DNA of 7,577 nt from Promethearchaeota archaeon (GCA_030620005.1 JAUXAJ010000252.1:1-7577); one strand, 5' to 3'; positions 1-6,411 are shown, numbered from the stretch's first letter. Made by a program: numbers and translations. The notes: generated by a model not told the origin, from the letters alone.

Positions 1-70
1 GACGCCCCACCAGACAACCCCCCTCTACACAAGCATCAAACTCTTTCCCTACACGACTCTCTTCCTATCT
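1..70. other. Probable Illumina adapter carry-over at the contig end
   Basis: Bases 38-70 align without gaps to the 33-base Illumina TruSeq read-1 adapter/primer at 30 positions; the mismatches are at 39, 58 and 66, the last two being G to T. A 17-base exact core, CTCTTTCCCTACACGAC, lies at 41-57. Further left, TCTACAC at 24-30 matches the end of the P5 sequence, and the rest of 1-23 is C-rich and only loosely P5-like. Sequence resembling the genomic repeat resumes straight after 70. The reading frame happens to stay open through this stretch, but it should not be treated as coding DNA. This is a direct reading against a remembered adapter sequence; a vector/adapter screen would settle it. 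Confidence 0.85.
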
Positions 71-72
71 CA

Positions 73-3000
73 GTAACCATTGATCAACATGGGTGGGACG
101 CGTGTGGAAACCGCACCATAACAATACGTTTTTACTCAAACGATTCCTTGGGAAATCTAGCAATCAAAGAAATTACACTAAGAAGAGATATCATAAAACC
201 TGTAATCACAATCGTATCCCCTAAACCTTACCAGCTTTTTGGAAACGCTACCATCGATTTCGAACTTTCCATTGCTGAACCGAATTTGAACACGACCTGG
301 TACTCGTTGAATGGAGGGTCGAACCACACCTTCGAGGGATTGACGGGAACCATCGATCAAGATGCGTGGGACGCGTGTGGAAACGGCACAGTAACAATTC
401 GGTTTTACGCAAATGATTCTTCTGGAAACATCGCGTTTAAAGAAATTATCGTTCGCAAATACACGCACTTTCCCGAAATATCCATTATTTCACCAAAACC
501 TCTCGAGCTATTTGGAAATGCAACCATTAATTTCGAGCTTTCCATCGATGAACCGTACTTAAACGCGACTTGGTACTCGCTGAATGGAGGGTCGAACCAC
601 ACCTTTGATGGATTGACGGGAACCATCGATCAAGATGCGTGGGACGCCTGCGGAAACGGCACTGTCACCATTCGATTCTACGCCAACAATTCCGCTGGGA
701 ATTTAGCAGTTATAGAAACCACGATAAGAAAAGATGTAATAGGTCCTATAATAACAATCGTATCTCCTAAACCTTACCAACTATTTGGAAACGCTACCAT
801 CGATTTCGAGCTTTCCATTGAAGAGTCGCTTTTAAACGCGACATGGTACTCGTTGAACGGAGGCTCGAATCATACCTTCGAAGGTTTGGCGGAAACCATC
901 GATCAGTATGCGTGGGATGCCTGCGGAAACGGCACAATAACGATTCGATTTTACGCAAACGATTCCTTGGGAAATCTTGCGTTCAAAGAAATTACAATAA
1001 GAAGAGATATAATAAGACCTGCAATAATGATCGTATCCCCTAAGCCTTACCAGCTTTTTGGAAATATTACCATCGATTTCGAGCTTTCCATTGCTGAACC
1101 GAATTTGAACACGACCTGGTACTCGTTGAATGGAGGCTCGAATCACACCTTCGAGGGATTGATGGAAACCATCGATCAAGATGCGTGGGACGCGTGTGGA
1201 AACGGCACAGTAACAATTCGGTTTTACGCAAACGATTCTTCTGGAAACATCGCGTTCAAAGAAATTATCGTTCGTAAATACACGCACTTTCCCGAAATAT
1301 CCATTATTTCACCTGATCCTCACGAACTATTTGGAAACGCAACCATTAATTTCGAGCTTTCCATCGATGAACCGTACTTAAACTCGACCTGGTACTCCTT
1401 GAATGTAGGGTCGAACCACACTTTCGAGGGATTGACGGAAACCATCGATAAAGATGCGTGGGATGCCTGCGGAAATGGAACTGTCACCATTCGATTCTAT
1501 GCCAACAATTCTGCAGGGAATTTAGCAGCTATAGAAATCACGATAAGAAAAGATATATTAGGTCCTGTAATCACAATCTTATCTCCTAAACCTTACCAGC
1601 TTTTTGGAAACGCCACCATTGATTTCGAACTTTCCATTGACGAGTCGCTTTTAAACGCGACATGGTACTCGTTGAACGGAGGCTCGAATCATACCTTCGA
1701 AGGTTTGGCGGAAACCATCGATCAAGATGCGTGGGACGCGTGTGGAAACGGCACAGTAACAATTCGGTTTTACGCCAACGATTCTTTAGGAAATCTTGCG
1801 TTCAAAGAAATCACGATAAGAAAAGATATATTAGGTCCTGTAATCACAATCATATCTCCTAAACCTTACCAACTTTTTGGAAACGCCACCATTGGTTTCG
1901 AACTTTTCATTGACGAGTCGCTTTTGAACACGACCTGGTATTCCTTAAATGGAGGGTCGAACCACACCTTCGAGGGATTGACGGAAACCATCGATCAAGA
2001 TGCGTGGTACGCGTGTGGAAACGGCACAGTAACAATTCGGTTTTACGCCAACGATTCTTTAGGAAATCTTGCGTTCAAAGAAATTATCGTTCGCAAATAC
2101 ACGCACTTTCCCGAAATATCCATTACTTCACCAGATCCTAGCGAGCTTTTTGGAAACGCAACCATTAATTTCGAGCTATCCGTCGATGAACCGTACTTAA
2201 ACTCGACCTGGTACTCGTTAAACGGAGGGTCGAACCACACCTTTGAGGGATTGACGGGGACCATCGATCAAGATGCGTGGGACGCGTGCGGAAATGGAAC
2301 TGTCACCATTCGATTCTATGCTAATAATTCTGCCGGAAATATGGCATTTAAAGATGTTATAATTCGAAAGGATATTATAAAACCTAATATTACAATTGTT
2401 TCCCCAACAAATGATCAAATTGTCGGAAGCGTTGCTATAAATTTTGAGCTAGCCATCGATGAGCTCCATTTAAACAAAACGTGGTACTCCTTAAATGGAG
2501 GATCGAATCACACCTTCGAGGGATTGACGGGACCCATTGATCAAGATGCGTGGGACGCGTGTGGAAACGGGACGGTCACCATTCGATTTTATGCGAATGA
2601 CACTTTAGGTAATATAGCATTTAAAACGGTGATTATTCGAAAAGACATTAAAATTAGAATTTTATCGCCTATTCCTTACCAAAAATTTGGTCTGAGACCC
2701 CCCGATTTTGAAATTATAATAAATAATCCTGATCGAAATAGTACTTGGTGTTCCTTAAATGGCGGCATGAATCACACTTTGGGAGGATTGACGGGAGTCA
2801 TCGATCAAGATGCGTGGGACGCGTGCGGAAACGGCACAGTTAAAATCAGATTTTACATGAACGATTCTTTAGGCAATGTCATATGTAAAGAAATTATTAT
2901 TCGAAAAGACATTGAGATTAAGATTATTTCACCTATTTATAATCAATTGTTTAATGTAATCCTTCCTCAGTATGAAATTTCATTGATTGATGCGGATTTG

Positions 3001-3174
3001 TATATTACCTGGTATTCATTGAATAATTATCTGAATTATTCATTTTCAGGAACATTTGGATCAATTAATCAAGATGCTTGGAGATCTTGTCCCAATGGCT
3101 TGATTACAATTAGATTTTACGCTAATAATACAGAAGGGATAATTATTTTTGATGAGGTTGTTATTCGAAAAGAA
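73..3174 (+). repeat. Tandem array of Ig-like coding repeats, one partial plus eleven full units
   Basis: Full units start at 205, 478, 751, 1024, 1297, 1570, 1843, 2116, 2389, 2647 and 2911. The first eight are exactly 273 bp (91 codons), then 258, 264 and 264 bp. The core reads SPKPYQLFGNATIDFEL, then TWYSLNGGSNHTFEGL, TIDQDAWDACGNGT and TIRFYAND.LGN, ending in IRKD or RKYTHFPE. The alternating hydrophobic pattern and the domain length suggest a beta-sandwich of the Ig/Big type, common in archaeal surface proteins. Units 1-8 are closely similar in DNA; units 1 and 4 differ at about 15 of 273 bases by hand comparison. Units 9-11 diverge stepwise toward the caspase domain. Every unit keeps one Cys and, in units 1-8, five N-X-S/T sequons. 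Repeats this similar can collapse or expand in short-read assembly, so the copy number is uncertain. Confidence 0.93.
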
Positions 3175-4839
3175 GTCATTCTATCTGCCAAAAATAGTTA
3201 TGCTATAATAATTGGTATAGAAAATTATCTTTATATAAGTGATTTAAGTTATTGCAGGGACGACGCCATTTCTATTAAATCATTTTTATTATCTGAATGT
3301 AATTTTAAATCAGAGAACATCATCTTTCTCTTGGATTCTGCTGCCACATATAATGGAATAAATAATGCTTTTTCACAAATTCGTTCACAAATAGGACCCA
3401 ATGATGTCTTCTTCTTTTACTTTGCTGGTCATGGTTATTGGTACAGTTCCACATCGCAGTCTATTTGCCCATATGATTCTTTAATTTATTCTTCTAGTAA
3501 TGATTATTTTGACACTGACCTAGATTACCAATTGGATCGATTGAATTGCGAAAAAAAAATCATTATTATTGATGCTTGCTATAGCGGGGGTATGATTACT
3601 GAATCTCGAGCATCTGGAAGGTATATCATGACAGCATGTAGGTCATATGAAGAAAGCCTTGAAACATACGGATTACGACATGGCGTTTTTTCCTATTACT
3701 TTATTAGATCAACTAATTATGCCACAGATTCTAATGGAGATGGTATTATTTCAATGGAGGAACGACGTTCATATGCCTATTCAAATACAGTCTCATATGC
3801 TGCAGGTATGGGTGAGTCGCAGCATCCTGATTATTTTGATGGTATCTCTGGAGAAACAATTCTAACTCCTTCAATAGGATCTGCTTCATATTCATCCTTA
3901 GGAAATCAATTGAATTATTCATTTTATATTCATGGAAATGGTTTAATTAATTCGATGAGTATAACAATATGTTCAGTATCTCCATCAATAATCGTTAAAT
4001 CAGAAGATATTATTTATAGATCTCCTAGCCAAACTGGATTTGGTTATTATTCGGGCAGTATTGAACTGGATGAAAATGTTGATATAACCGGTTTTAGAAT
4101 TTTAATAGAAGTTGATGGAAATTCATTAATAATAGTAAAAAAAACATTCGGAGATACTGATGGAGATGGATGGACGGATTTAGATGAAATTGAGAATGGA
4201 TGGGATCCTAACAATCCTAATAGTCCACCTAGTAGTGGTGGTGGTGGAGGAAGTGGTGGAGGAGGAGGAAGTGGTGGAGGTGGAGGCGGTGATAGTGTTA
4301 CTGGTGGAAGTAATAGTGAAAATGATAATGATGTAAAATCAACTGAAGAACTTCCGATTTATACCATTTTTATTTTAATCGTTTCAATCTCAAGTGTATT
4401 AGGGGTAAGTGTTATTACTGTATTAATAAAAAAACAGCGAAAGGGTTGGTGGAAAGGAACTCCAAAAGGAACTAGTAAGTCTCGTTTTGAAAGCAAAAAT
4501 TTAAAAGGAGGGGAAAGTTTTAAACAAAATTTAGTGCCCGGAGAAAAAAGAATACAATTTGAAAGAAATAAACCTCCAACAACGGATCGGGATAGAATGA
4601 AATCATTTCTAAAAAATTTCCTTCTTCACGAAGTACCGCCGCCACAATCAAGGAATTCCCCCGAAGGAAAAAAAGCATCAATGTTTGCATTGATGGCAAA
4701 AGTTAGAATGTCAGAAGGAAAAATCGATGAGTCTATTAATCTCATGATAATGGCACTGAAATATGGCGTACCTGAACCATTTAACAGTGAAATAAAAACA
4801 TTTTTATTAGATTCGATAGAACATGAAGATAATTACTAA
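73..4839 (+). CDS. Giant Ig-like-repeat surface protein with extracellular caspase-like domain, C-terminal membrane anchor and cytoplasmic tail (5' end missing)
   Basis: The frame is open from the left edge to the TAA at 4837-4839, about 1,590 genomic codons. The TTG at 148 is not the start: it encodes Leu inside a repeat (NDSLGNLA), and the repeat continues upstream to about 71. Order: partial repeat (73-204), eleven full Ig-like repeats (205-3174), caspase-like domain (3190-3861) with His in FAGHGYW (codon 3430) and Cys in IDACYSGG (codon 3577), beta-rich domain (3862-4152), calcium loop (4153-4188), Gly/Ser linker (4231-4290), one transmembrane helix (4357-4428) followed by KKQRKGWWK, and a 136-residue tail with a TPR-like hairpin (4669-4779). 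By the positive-inside rule the N-terminal part, including the caspase domain, is outside the cell. A signal peptide is expected upstream, off the window. The Ig and caspase assignments rest on motifs and periodicity; the substrate is unknown. The gene is convergent with the oxidase gene downstream. Confidence 0.9.
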   Translation, partial: VTIDQHGWDACGNRTITIRFYSNDSLGNLAIKEITLRRDIIKPVITIVSPKPYQLFGNATIDFELSIAEPNLNTTWYSLNGGSNHTFEGLTGTIDQDAWDACGNGTVTIRFYANDSSGNIAFKEIIVRKYTHFPEISIISPKPLELFGNATINFELSIDEPYLNATWYSLNGGSNHTFDGLTGTIDQDAWDACGNGTVTIRFYANNSAGNLAVIETTIRKDVIGPIITIVSPKPYQLFGNATIDFELSIEESLLNATWYSLNGGSNHTFEGLAETIDQYAWDACGNGTITIRFYANDSLGNLAFKEITIRRDIIRPAIMIVSPKPYQLFGNITIDFELSIAEPNLNTTWYSLNGGSNHTFEGLMETIDQDAWDACGNGTVTIRFYANDSSGNIAFKEIIVRKYTHFPEISIISPDPHELFGNATINFELSIDEPYLNSTWYSLNVGSNHTFEGLTETIDKDAWDACGNGTVTIRFYANNSAGNLAAIEITIRKDILGPVITILSPKPYQLFGNATIDFELSIDESLLNATWYSLNGGSNHTFEGLAETIDQDAWDACGNGTVTIRFYANDSLGNLAFKEITIRKDILGPVITIISPKPYQLFGNATIGFELFIDESLLNTTWYSLNGGSNHTFEGLTETIDQDAWYACGNGTVTIRFYANDSLGNLAFKEIIVRKYTHFPEISITSPDPSELFGNATINFELSVDEPYLNSTWYSLNGGSNHTFEGLTGTIDQDAWDACGNGTVTIRFYANNSAGNMAFKDVIIRKDIIKPNITIVSPTNDQIVGSVAINFELAIDELHLNKTWYSLNGGSNHTFEGLTGPIDQDAWDACGNGTVTIRFYANDTLGNIAFKTVIIRKDIKIRILSPIPYQKFGLRPPDFEIIINNPDRNSTWCSLNGGMNHTLGGLTGVIDQDAWDACGNGTVKIRFYMNDSLGNVICKEIIIRKDIEIKIISPIYNQLFNVILPQYEISLIDADLYITWYSLNNYLNYSFSGTFGSINQDAWRSCPNGLITIRFYANNTEGIIIFDEVVIRKEVILSAKNSYAIIIGIENYLYISDLSYCRDDAISIKSFLLSECNFKSENIIFLLDSAATYNGINNAFSQIRSQIGPNDVFFFYFAGHGYWYSSTSQSICPYDSLIYSSSNDYFDTDLDYQLDRLNCEKKIIIIDACYSGGMITESRASGRYIMTACRSYEESLETYGLRHGVFSYYFIRSTNYATDSNGDGIISMEERRSYAYSNTVSYAAGMGESQHPDYFDGISGETILTPSIGSASYSSLGNQLNYSFYIHGNGLINSMSITICSVSPSIIVKSEDIIYRSPSQTGFGYYSGSIELDENVDITGFRILIEVDGNSLIIVKKTFGDTDGDGWTDLDEIENGWDPNNPNSPPSSGGGGGSGGGGGSGGGGGGDSVTGGSNSENDNDVKSTEELPIYTIFILIVSISSVLGVSVITVLIKKQRKGWWKGTPKGTSKSRFESKNLKGGESFKQNLVPGEKRIQFERNKPPTTDRDRMKSFLKNFLLHEVPPPQSRNSPEGKKASMFALMAKVRMSEGKIDESINLMIMALKYGVPEPFNSEIKTFLLDSIEHEDNY
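205..2388 (+). repeat. Higher-order A-B-C triplet structure (819-bp period) within the repeat array
   Basis: Units fall into three variants. A (units 1 and 4) has AEPNLNTTW and ends in YTHFPE. B (units 2, 5, 8) starts ISI.SP, has ELFGNATINFELS and DEPYLN, and carries ANNSAGN. C (units 3, 6) has ESLLNATW and GLAETIDQ. The order is A-B-C-A-B-C-x-B, and the partial unit before 205 ends like C. Unit 7 (1843-2115), in the A position, is a mosaic: C-like at its start (DESLLN), A-like from about 1924 (NTTWYSLN), C-like again in its ANDSLGNLAFKE segment, and A-like at its end (IIVRKYTHFPE). The array therefore grew by duplication of three-repeat blocks of 3 x 273 bp, followed by unequal crossover or gene conversion. 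Variant classes are read directly; the mechanism is inferred. Confidence 0.85.
3190..3861 (+). other. Caspase-like (peptidase C14 / metacaspase-type) domain within the surface protein
   Basis: This ~224-residue segment begins KNSYAIIIGIENY, the usual first strand of bacterial and archaeal caspase-like domains, followed by CRDDAISIKSFL. The strand DVFFFYFAGHGYW supplies the catalytic His (codon 3430-3432), and KKIIIIDACYSGG supplies the nucleophilic Cys (codon 3577-3579). The later TACRSYEES and the closing GESQHPDYFDG are also typical of prokaryotic caspase homologues. Both catalytic residues and the supporting strands are present, so an active cysteine endopeptidase is plausible. Cleavage preference (Arg/Lys as in metacaspases, or Asp as in caspases) cannot be read from these motifs. 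A canonical EF-hand-type loop lies inside the domain at 3727-3762. The DNA is much more AT-rich than the repeats upstream. Confidence 0.9.
3727..3762 (+). other. EF-hand-type calcium-binding loop inside the caspase domain
   Basis: The twelve residues DSNGDGIISMEE fit the canonical EF-hand loop: Asp at 1, Asn at 3, Asp at 5, Gly at 6, Ile at 8, Ser at 9 and Glu at 12. The loop falls after the Cys motif, in the C-terminal third of the caspase fold. Many metacaspases need calcium, though usually through other acidic sites, so a regulatory role here is inference. Flanking helices are not clear, so it could be a stand-alone dockerin-like loop. Confidence 0.7.
4153..4230 (+). other. Calcium-binding DxDxDG loop next to the membrane-proximal linker
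   Basis: DTDGDGWTDLDE has acidic or polar ligands at positions 1, 3, 5, 9 and 12 with Gly at 6, followed by IENGWDPNNPNSP. This DTDGDG..D..E...G.DP.N pattern is the type-3 thrombospondin/dockerin-like calcium motif that often precedes the C-terminal anchor in archaeal and bacterial surface proteins. It probably stiffens the base of the ectodomain in calcium. Confidence 0.75.
4231..4290 (+). repeat. Gly/Ser low-complexity linker
   Basis: Two Ser then GGGGGSGGGGGSGGGGGG, encoded by mixed GGT and GGA codons, giving a purine-rich low-complexity tract. It joins the calcium loop to an acidic, Asn-rich spacer (SENDNDVKSTEE) and then the membrane helix. It is a flexible tether just outside the membrane. 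Codon use matches the AT-rich surroundings, so it looks native. Confidence 0.9.
4357..4836 (+). other. Transmembrane helix and cytoplasmic tail with TPR-like hairpin
   Basis: The helix (4357-4428, about 24 residues, starting IYTIFILIVSISSVLG) is uniformly hydrophobic and is followed at once by KKQRKGWWKG, a stop-transfer signal that places the remaining 136 residues in the cytoplasm. The first half of the tail is basic and polar and probably disordered. The end (4669-4779) fits a TPR-like helical pair: ASMFALMAKVRMSEGKIDES, then INLMIMALKYG, with Ala, Gly and Ala near the expected TPR positions. A single TPR is a weak match, so a protein-docking role is tentative. Confidence 0.7.
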
Positions 4840-4894
4840 GAAAAGTTAAATTTAGTTTAAAGTAAAAGCAACTCTAATAATACTTTAAAAATCC

Positions 4895-4903
4895 TTTTTT
4901 TTT
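4895..4903 (+). terminator. T9 tract, likely archaeal terminator of the caspase gene
   Basis: Nine consecutive T follow the stop codon by about 55 bases with no clear hairpin, as expected for archaeal intrinsic termination on T-runs. The 108-bp gap lies between convergent genes. On the opposite strand only a short T5 (4887-4891 read in reverse) follows the oxidase gene. Confidence 0.6.
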
Positions 4904-4947
4904 GTAAATCTTCAGTAAAATTATACTGGGAGTTAATCTTTAATTTT

Positions 4948-5208
4948 TTAATCGTCGAAGCACAAGACTCCTGGATTTAAAACATTATTCGGGTCGAATA
5001 TCTTTTTAACTTTCTTTAATGCTGTTTGAGTGAGAACACTGTGTCTTTTATATACTTCTTTTGCCCATAGTCCATAGGGTCTATTGAAAAAGGCGCCAGC
5101 ATCCATTAAGTCAGTACTTATTTTTAAAAAATTAGCTTTAAGGTCAGAAAAAGCTTTATCATCGGCGGGATCGTAATATATATCAAATTCACAGTGATAC
5201 AATATTCC
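4948..5208 (-). CDS. C-terminal part of FAD-linked oxidase, downstream of an in-frame TAG
   Basis: This open stretch is in the same frame as the larger oxidase part, directly after the TAG at 5209-5211, so it is best read as the end of that protein and not as a separate gene. It begins GILYHCEFDIYYDP, contains GAFFNRPYGLWA, and closes with KKVKKIFDPNNVLNPGVLCF, the DPN..LNPG signature that ends FAD-linked oxidases of the PCMH/VAO superfamily. The HCEF and NRPYG segments belong to the substrate/cap domain. The only upstream in-frame candidate start is the TTG at 5202, with no promoter or ribosome binding site of its own. If the TAG is read through or is a sequencing error, the whole protein is about 487 residues, the normal family length. 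It ends in TAA. Confidence 0.75.
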   Translation of the reverse strand, partial: GILYHCEFDIYYDPADDKAFSDLKANFLKISTDLMDAGAFFNRPYGLWAKEVYKRHSVLTQTALKKVKKIFDPNNVLNPGVLCFDD

Positions 5209-6411
5209 CTAATTGAGCGCTTGTATGTACACACCCACATTTTTAGAGACATGCTTATCCATGATTGAGATGTATTCGGGGATTTTTTCTTGGTTTGAAA
5301 TGAAAAAGATGTCTTGATAACCCCCTGTTAATCGAATTTTCCAATTATTTTTCGTTGGGTGATTTAACACATTTAGAATTTCTTGTTCGTCAATAATATT
5401 GCGACTTTTCATGCGATTGAGCTTAAATTCTTTCAAAATATCTTCAATATCCCCTTCAAGGTAAGAAATTTTATCACTTGCTAATTTTCCTCGTCCTGCT
5501 ATAACAAATATCAAGTTCCATTTGGATAATGATTTACTTAAATTTAATATTTCTTGAGGTTCTTGTTTCATCAAACACGCTAAATTTAAATTGTTTACAA
5601 CAATTAATTCGTCACACAATCGGTATTTTAGTAATTGATGTTGGAGTGTTAATAATTCTTCAAGGTTTTTAGATTGTAAATGAAAGACTTTCTGAAGTGA
5701 AGGTATTAATTCCAATTTTAGCGTGGCCCAGGTTATTATTCCCATGCTACCTTGAGCACCTTGAACAATTCTGAAAGGACTAAATTGTGTGGGTCCCATT
5801 GGATTTAATTGAGCTTGTCCGGACTTTTTTTGCTCTTCTATTGTCCCTGGACCCGCGGCAGTGCCCGTTCTAAAAAGATCGCCGGTCCCAAATACTACTT
5901 CAGTACATAAAAGAGGATCTGAAGTATCCCAATGATAGCGAGGGATGGTTATGGGTTCTCTTTCAAGCGCACAGGTAAGAACGGATTTATTTTCTCTTGG
6001 ATGCAGGGGGAACAACAATCTCAATCCCTTTTTACGGAGTGTGGGTATTAATTCTCCAAAAGTTACGCCGGGTTCAACCATGACAACCCGGTTCTTTCTA
6101 TCAATGGTCAGAATTTTTTTCATCTTGGAGAGATCTAAAATAACCGTATTATCTTCATGTGGAATCGTATCTCCATGATGACGGGGGCCTCCACTTGAAC
6201 TCACTGGTACTATTGAAAAATTTAATTCATTTGCAAATCTTACGATTTTTTCAACTTGATCCTTATTTTTAGCCCAAACCACATGCAATGGTAATTTTTC
6301 TGGAAAAAAACTTAAATCTTTCGAGTAGTCTGTTAATATATCACGATCGTTAGATACATTCTTTTTACCACAAATTTCTACTAATCTTTGATATATGATT
6401 TTTTCACTCAT
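5209..6411 (-). CDS. FAD-binding oxidase (PCMH/VAO-type, GlcD-like), main part, interrupted by in-frame TAG
   Basis: The 400 residues before the TAG carry a complete FAD-binding PCMH-type domain. Residues 68-84 (VPVSSSGGPRHHGDT) form the FAD pyrophosphate loop; 111-121 (MVEPGVTFGEL), 182-190 (TGTAAGPGT) and 218-227 (GAQGSMGIIT) are the usual flavin-contact motifs. Most of the cap domain follows. Such enzymes oxidise hydroxyacids, alcohols or phenolic compounds by hydride transfer to FAD; the substrate here cannot be named. No transmembrane segment or Fe-S cluster motif is visible, so it is probably cytoplasmic and may pass electrons to an unlinked partner. The start ATG at 6411 has a TATA box about 26 bp upstream and no Shine-Dalgarno. 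The reading stops at TAG after VYIQALN, losing the DPN..LNPG end that follows in the same frame. A pseudogene caused by one substitution, a read error, or amber recoding are all possible. Confidence 0.88.
   Translation of the reverse strand: MSEKIIYQRLVEICGKKNVSNDRDILTDYSKDLSFFPEKLPLHVVWAKNKDQVEKIVRFANELNFSIVPVSSSGGPRHHGDTIPHEDNTVILDLSKMKKILTIDRKNRVVMVEPGVTFGELIPTLRKKGLRLLFPLHPRENKSVLTCALEREPITIPRYHWDTSDPLLCTEVVFGTGDLFRTGTAAGPGTIEEQKKSGQAQLNPMGPTQFSPFRIVQGAQGSMGIITWATLKLELIPSLQKVFHLQSKNLEELLTLQHQLLKYRLCDELIVVNNLNLACLMKQEPQEILNLSKSLSKWNLIFVIAGRGKLASDKISYLEGDIEDILKEFKLNRMKSRNIIDEQEILNVLNHPTKNNWKIRLTGGYQDIFFISNQEKIPEYISIMDKHVSKNVGVYIQALN

Noticed and set aside
31..37. Seven bases between P5-like and read-1-like sequence as an intact i5 index
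   Set aside because: Dual-index barcodes are usually eight bases and the left flank matches P5 poorly, so the barcode reading is not supported.
205..2388. Regularly spaced repeats suggesting CRISPR
   Set aside because: The period is 273 bp, the frame is open throughout, and similarity runs across the entire unit, so these are protein-domain repeats.
178..2418. Several open frames of 66-151 codons antisense or frame-shifted to the repeat array
   Set aside because: They recur with the 273-bp period and encode each other's near copies, as expected for shadows of a repetitive, GC-richer coding strand. None has a promoter or a recognisable domain.
3647..3865. A 72-codon plus-strand frame starting with ATG inside the caspase region
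   Set aside because: It overlaps the end of the caspase domain in another frame; the caspase frame carries the conserved motifs, and this one shows no domain.
4231..4290. Gly/Ser tract resembling an engineered (G4S)n linker
   Set aside because: Irregular Gly run lengths and native GGT/GGA codon use; similar linkers before the membrane helix are common in archaeal surface proteins.
5209..5211. Selenocysteine insertion or programmed frameshift as the cause of the oxidase break
   Set aside because: The codon is TAG, not TGA, and the frame is unchanged on both sides, so neither applies.
5945..6178. A 77-codon plus-strand frame opposite the FAD oxidase
   Set aside because: It is antisense to the conserved FAD-binding motifs and has no upstream promoter.
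4948..6411. Oxidase and alpha/beta hydrolase as one operon or pathway
   Set aside because: A T9 tract and a separate TATA box lie between them, and neither substrate can be identified.
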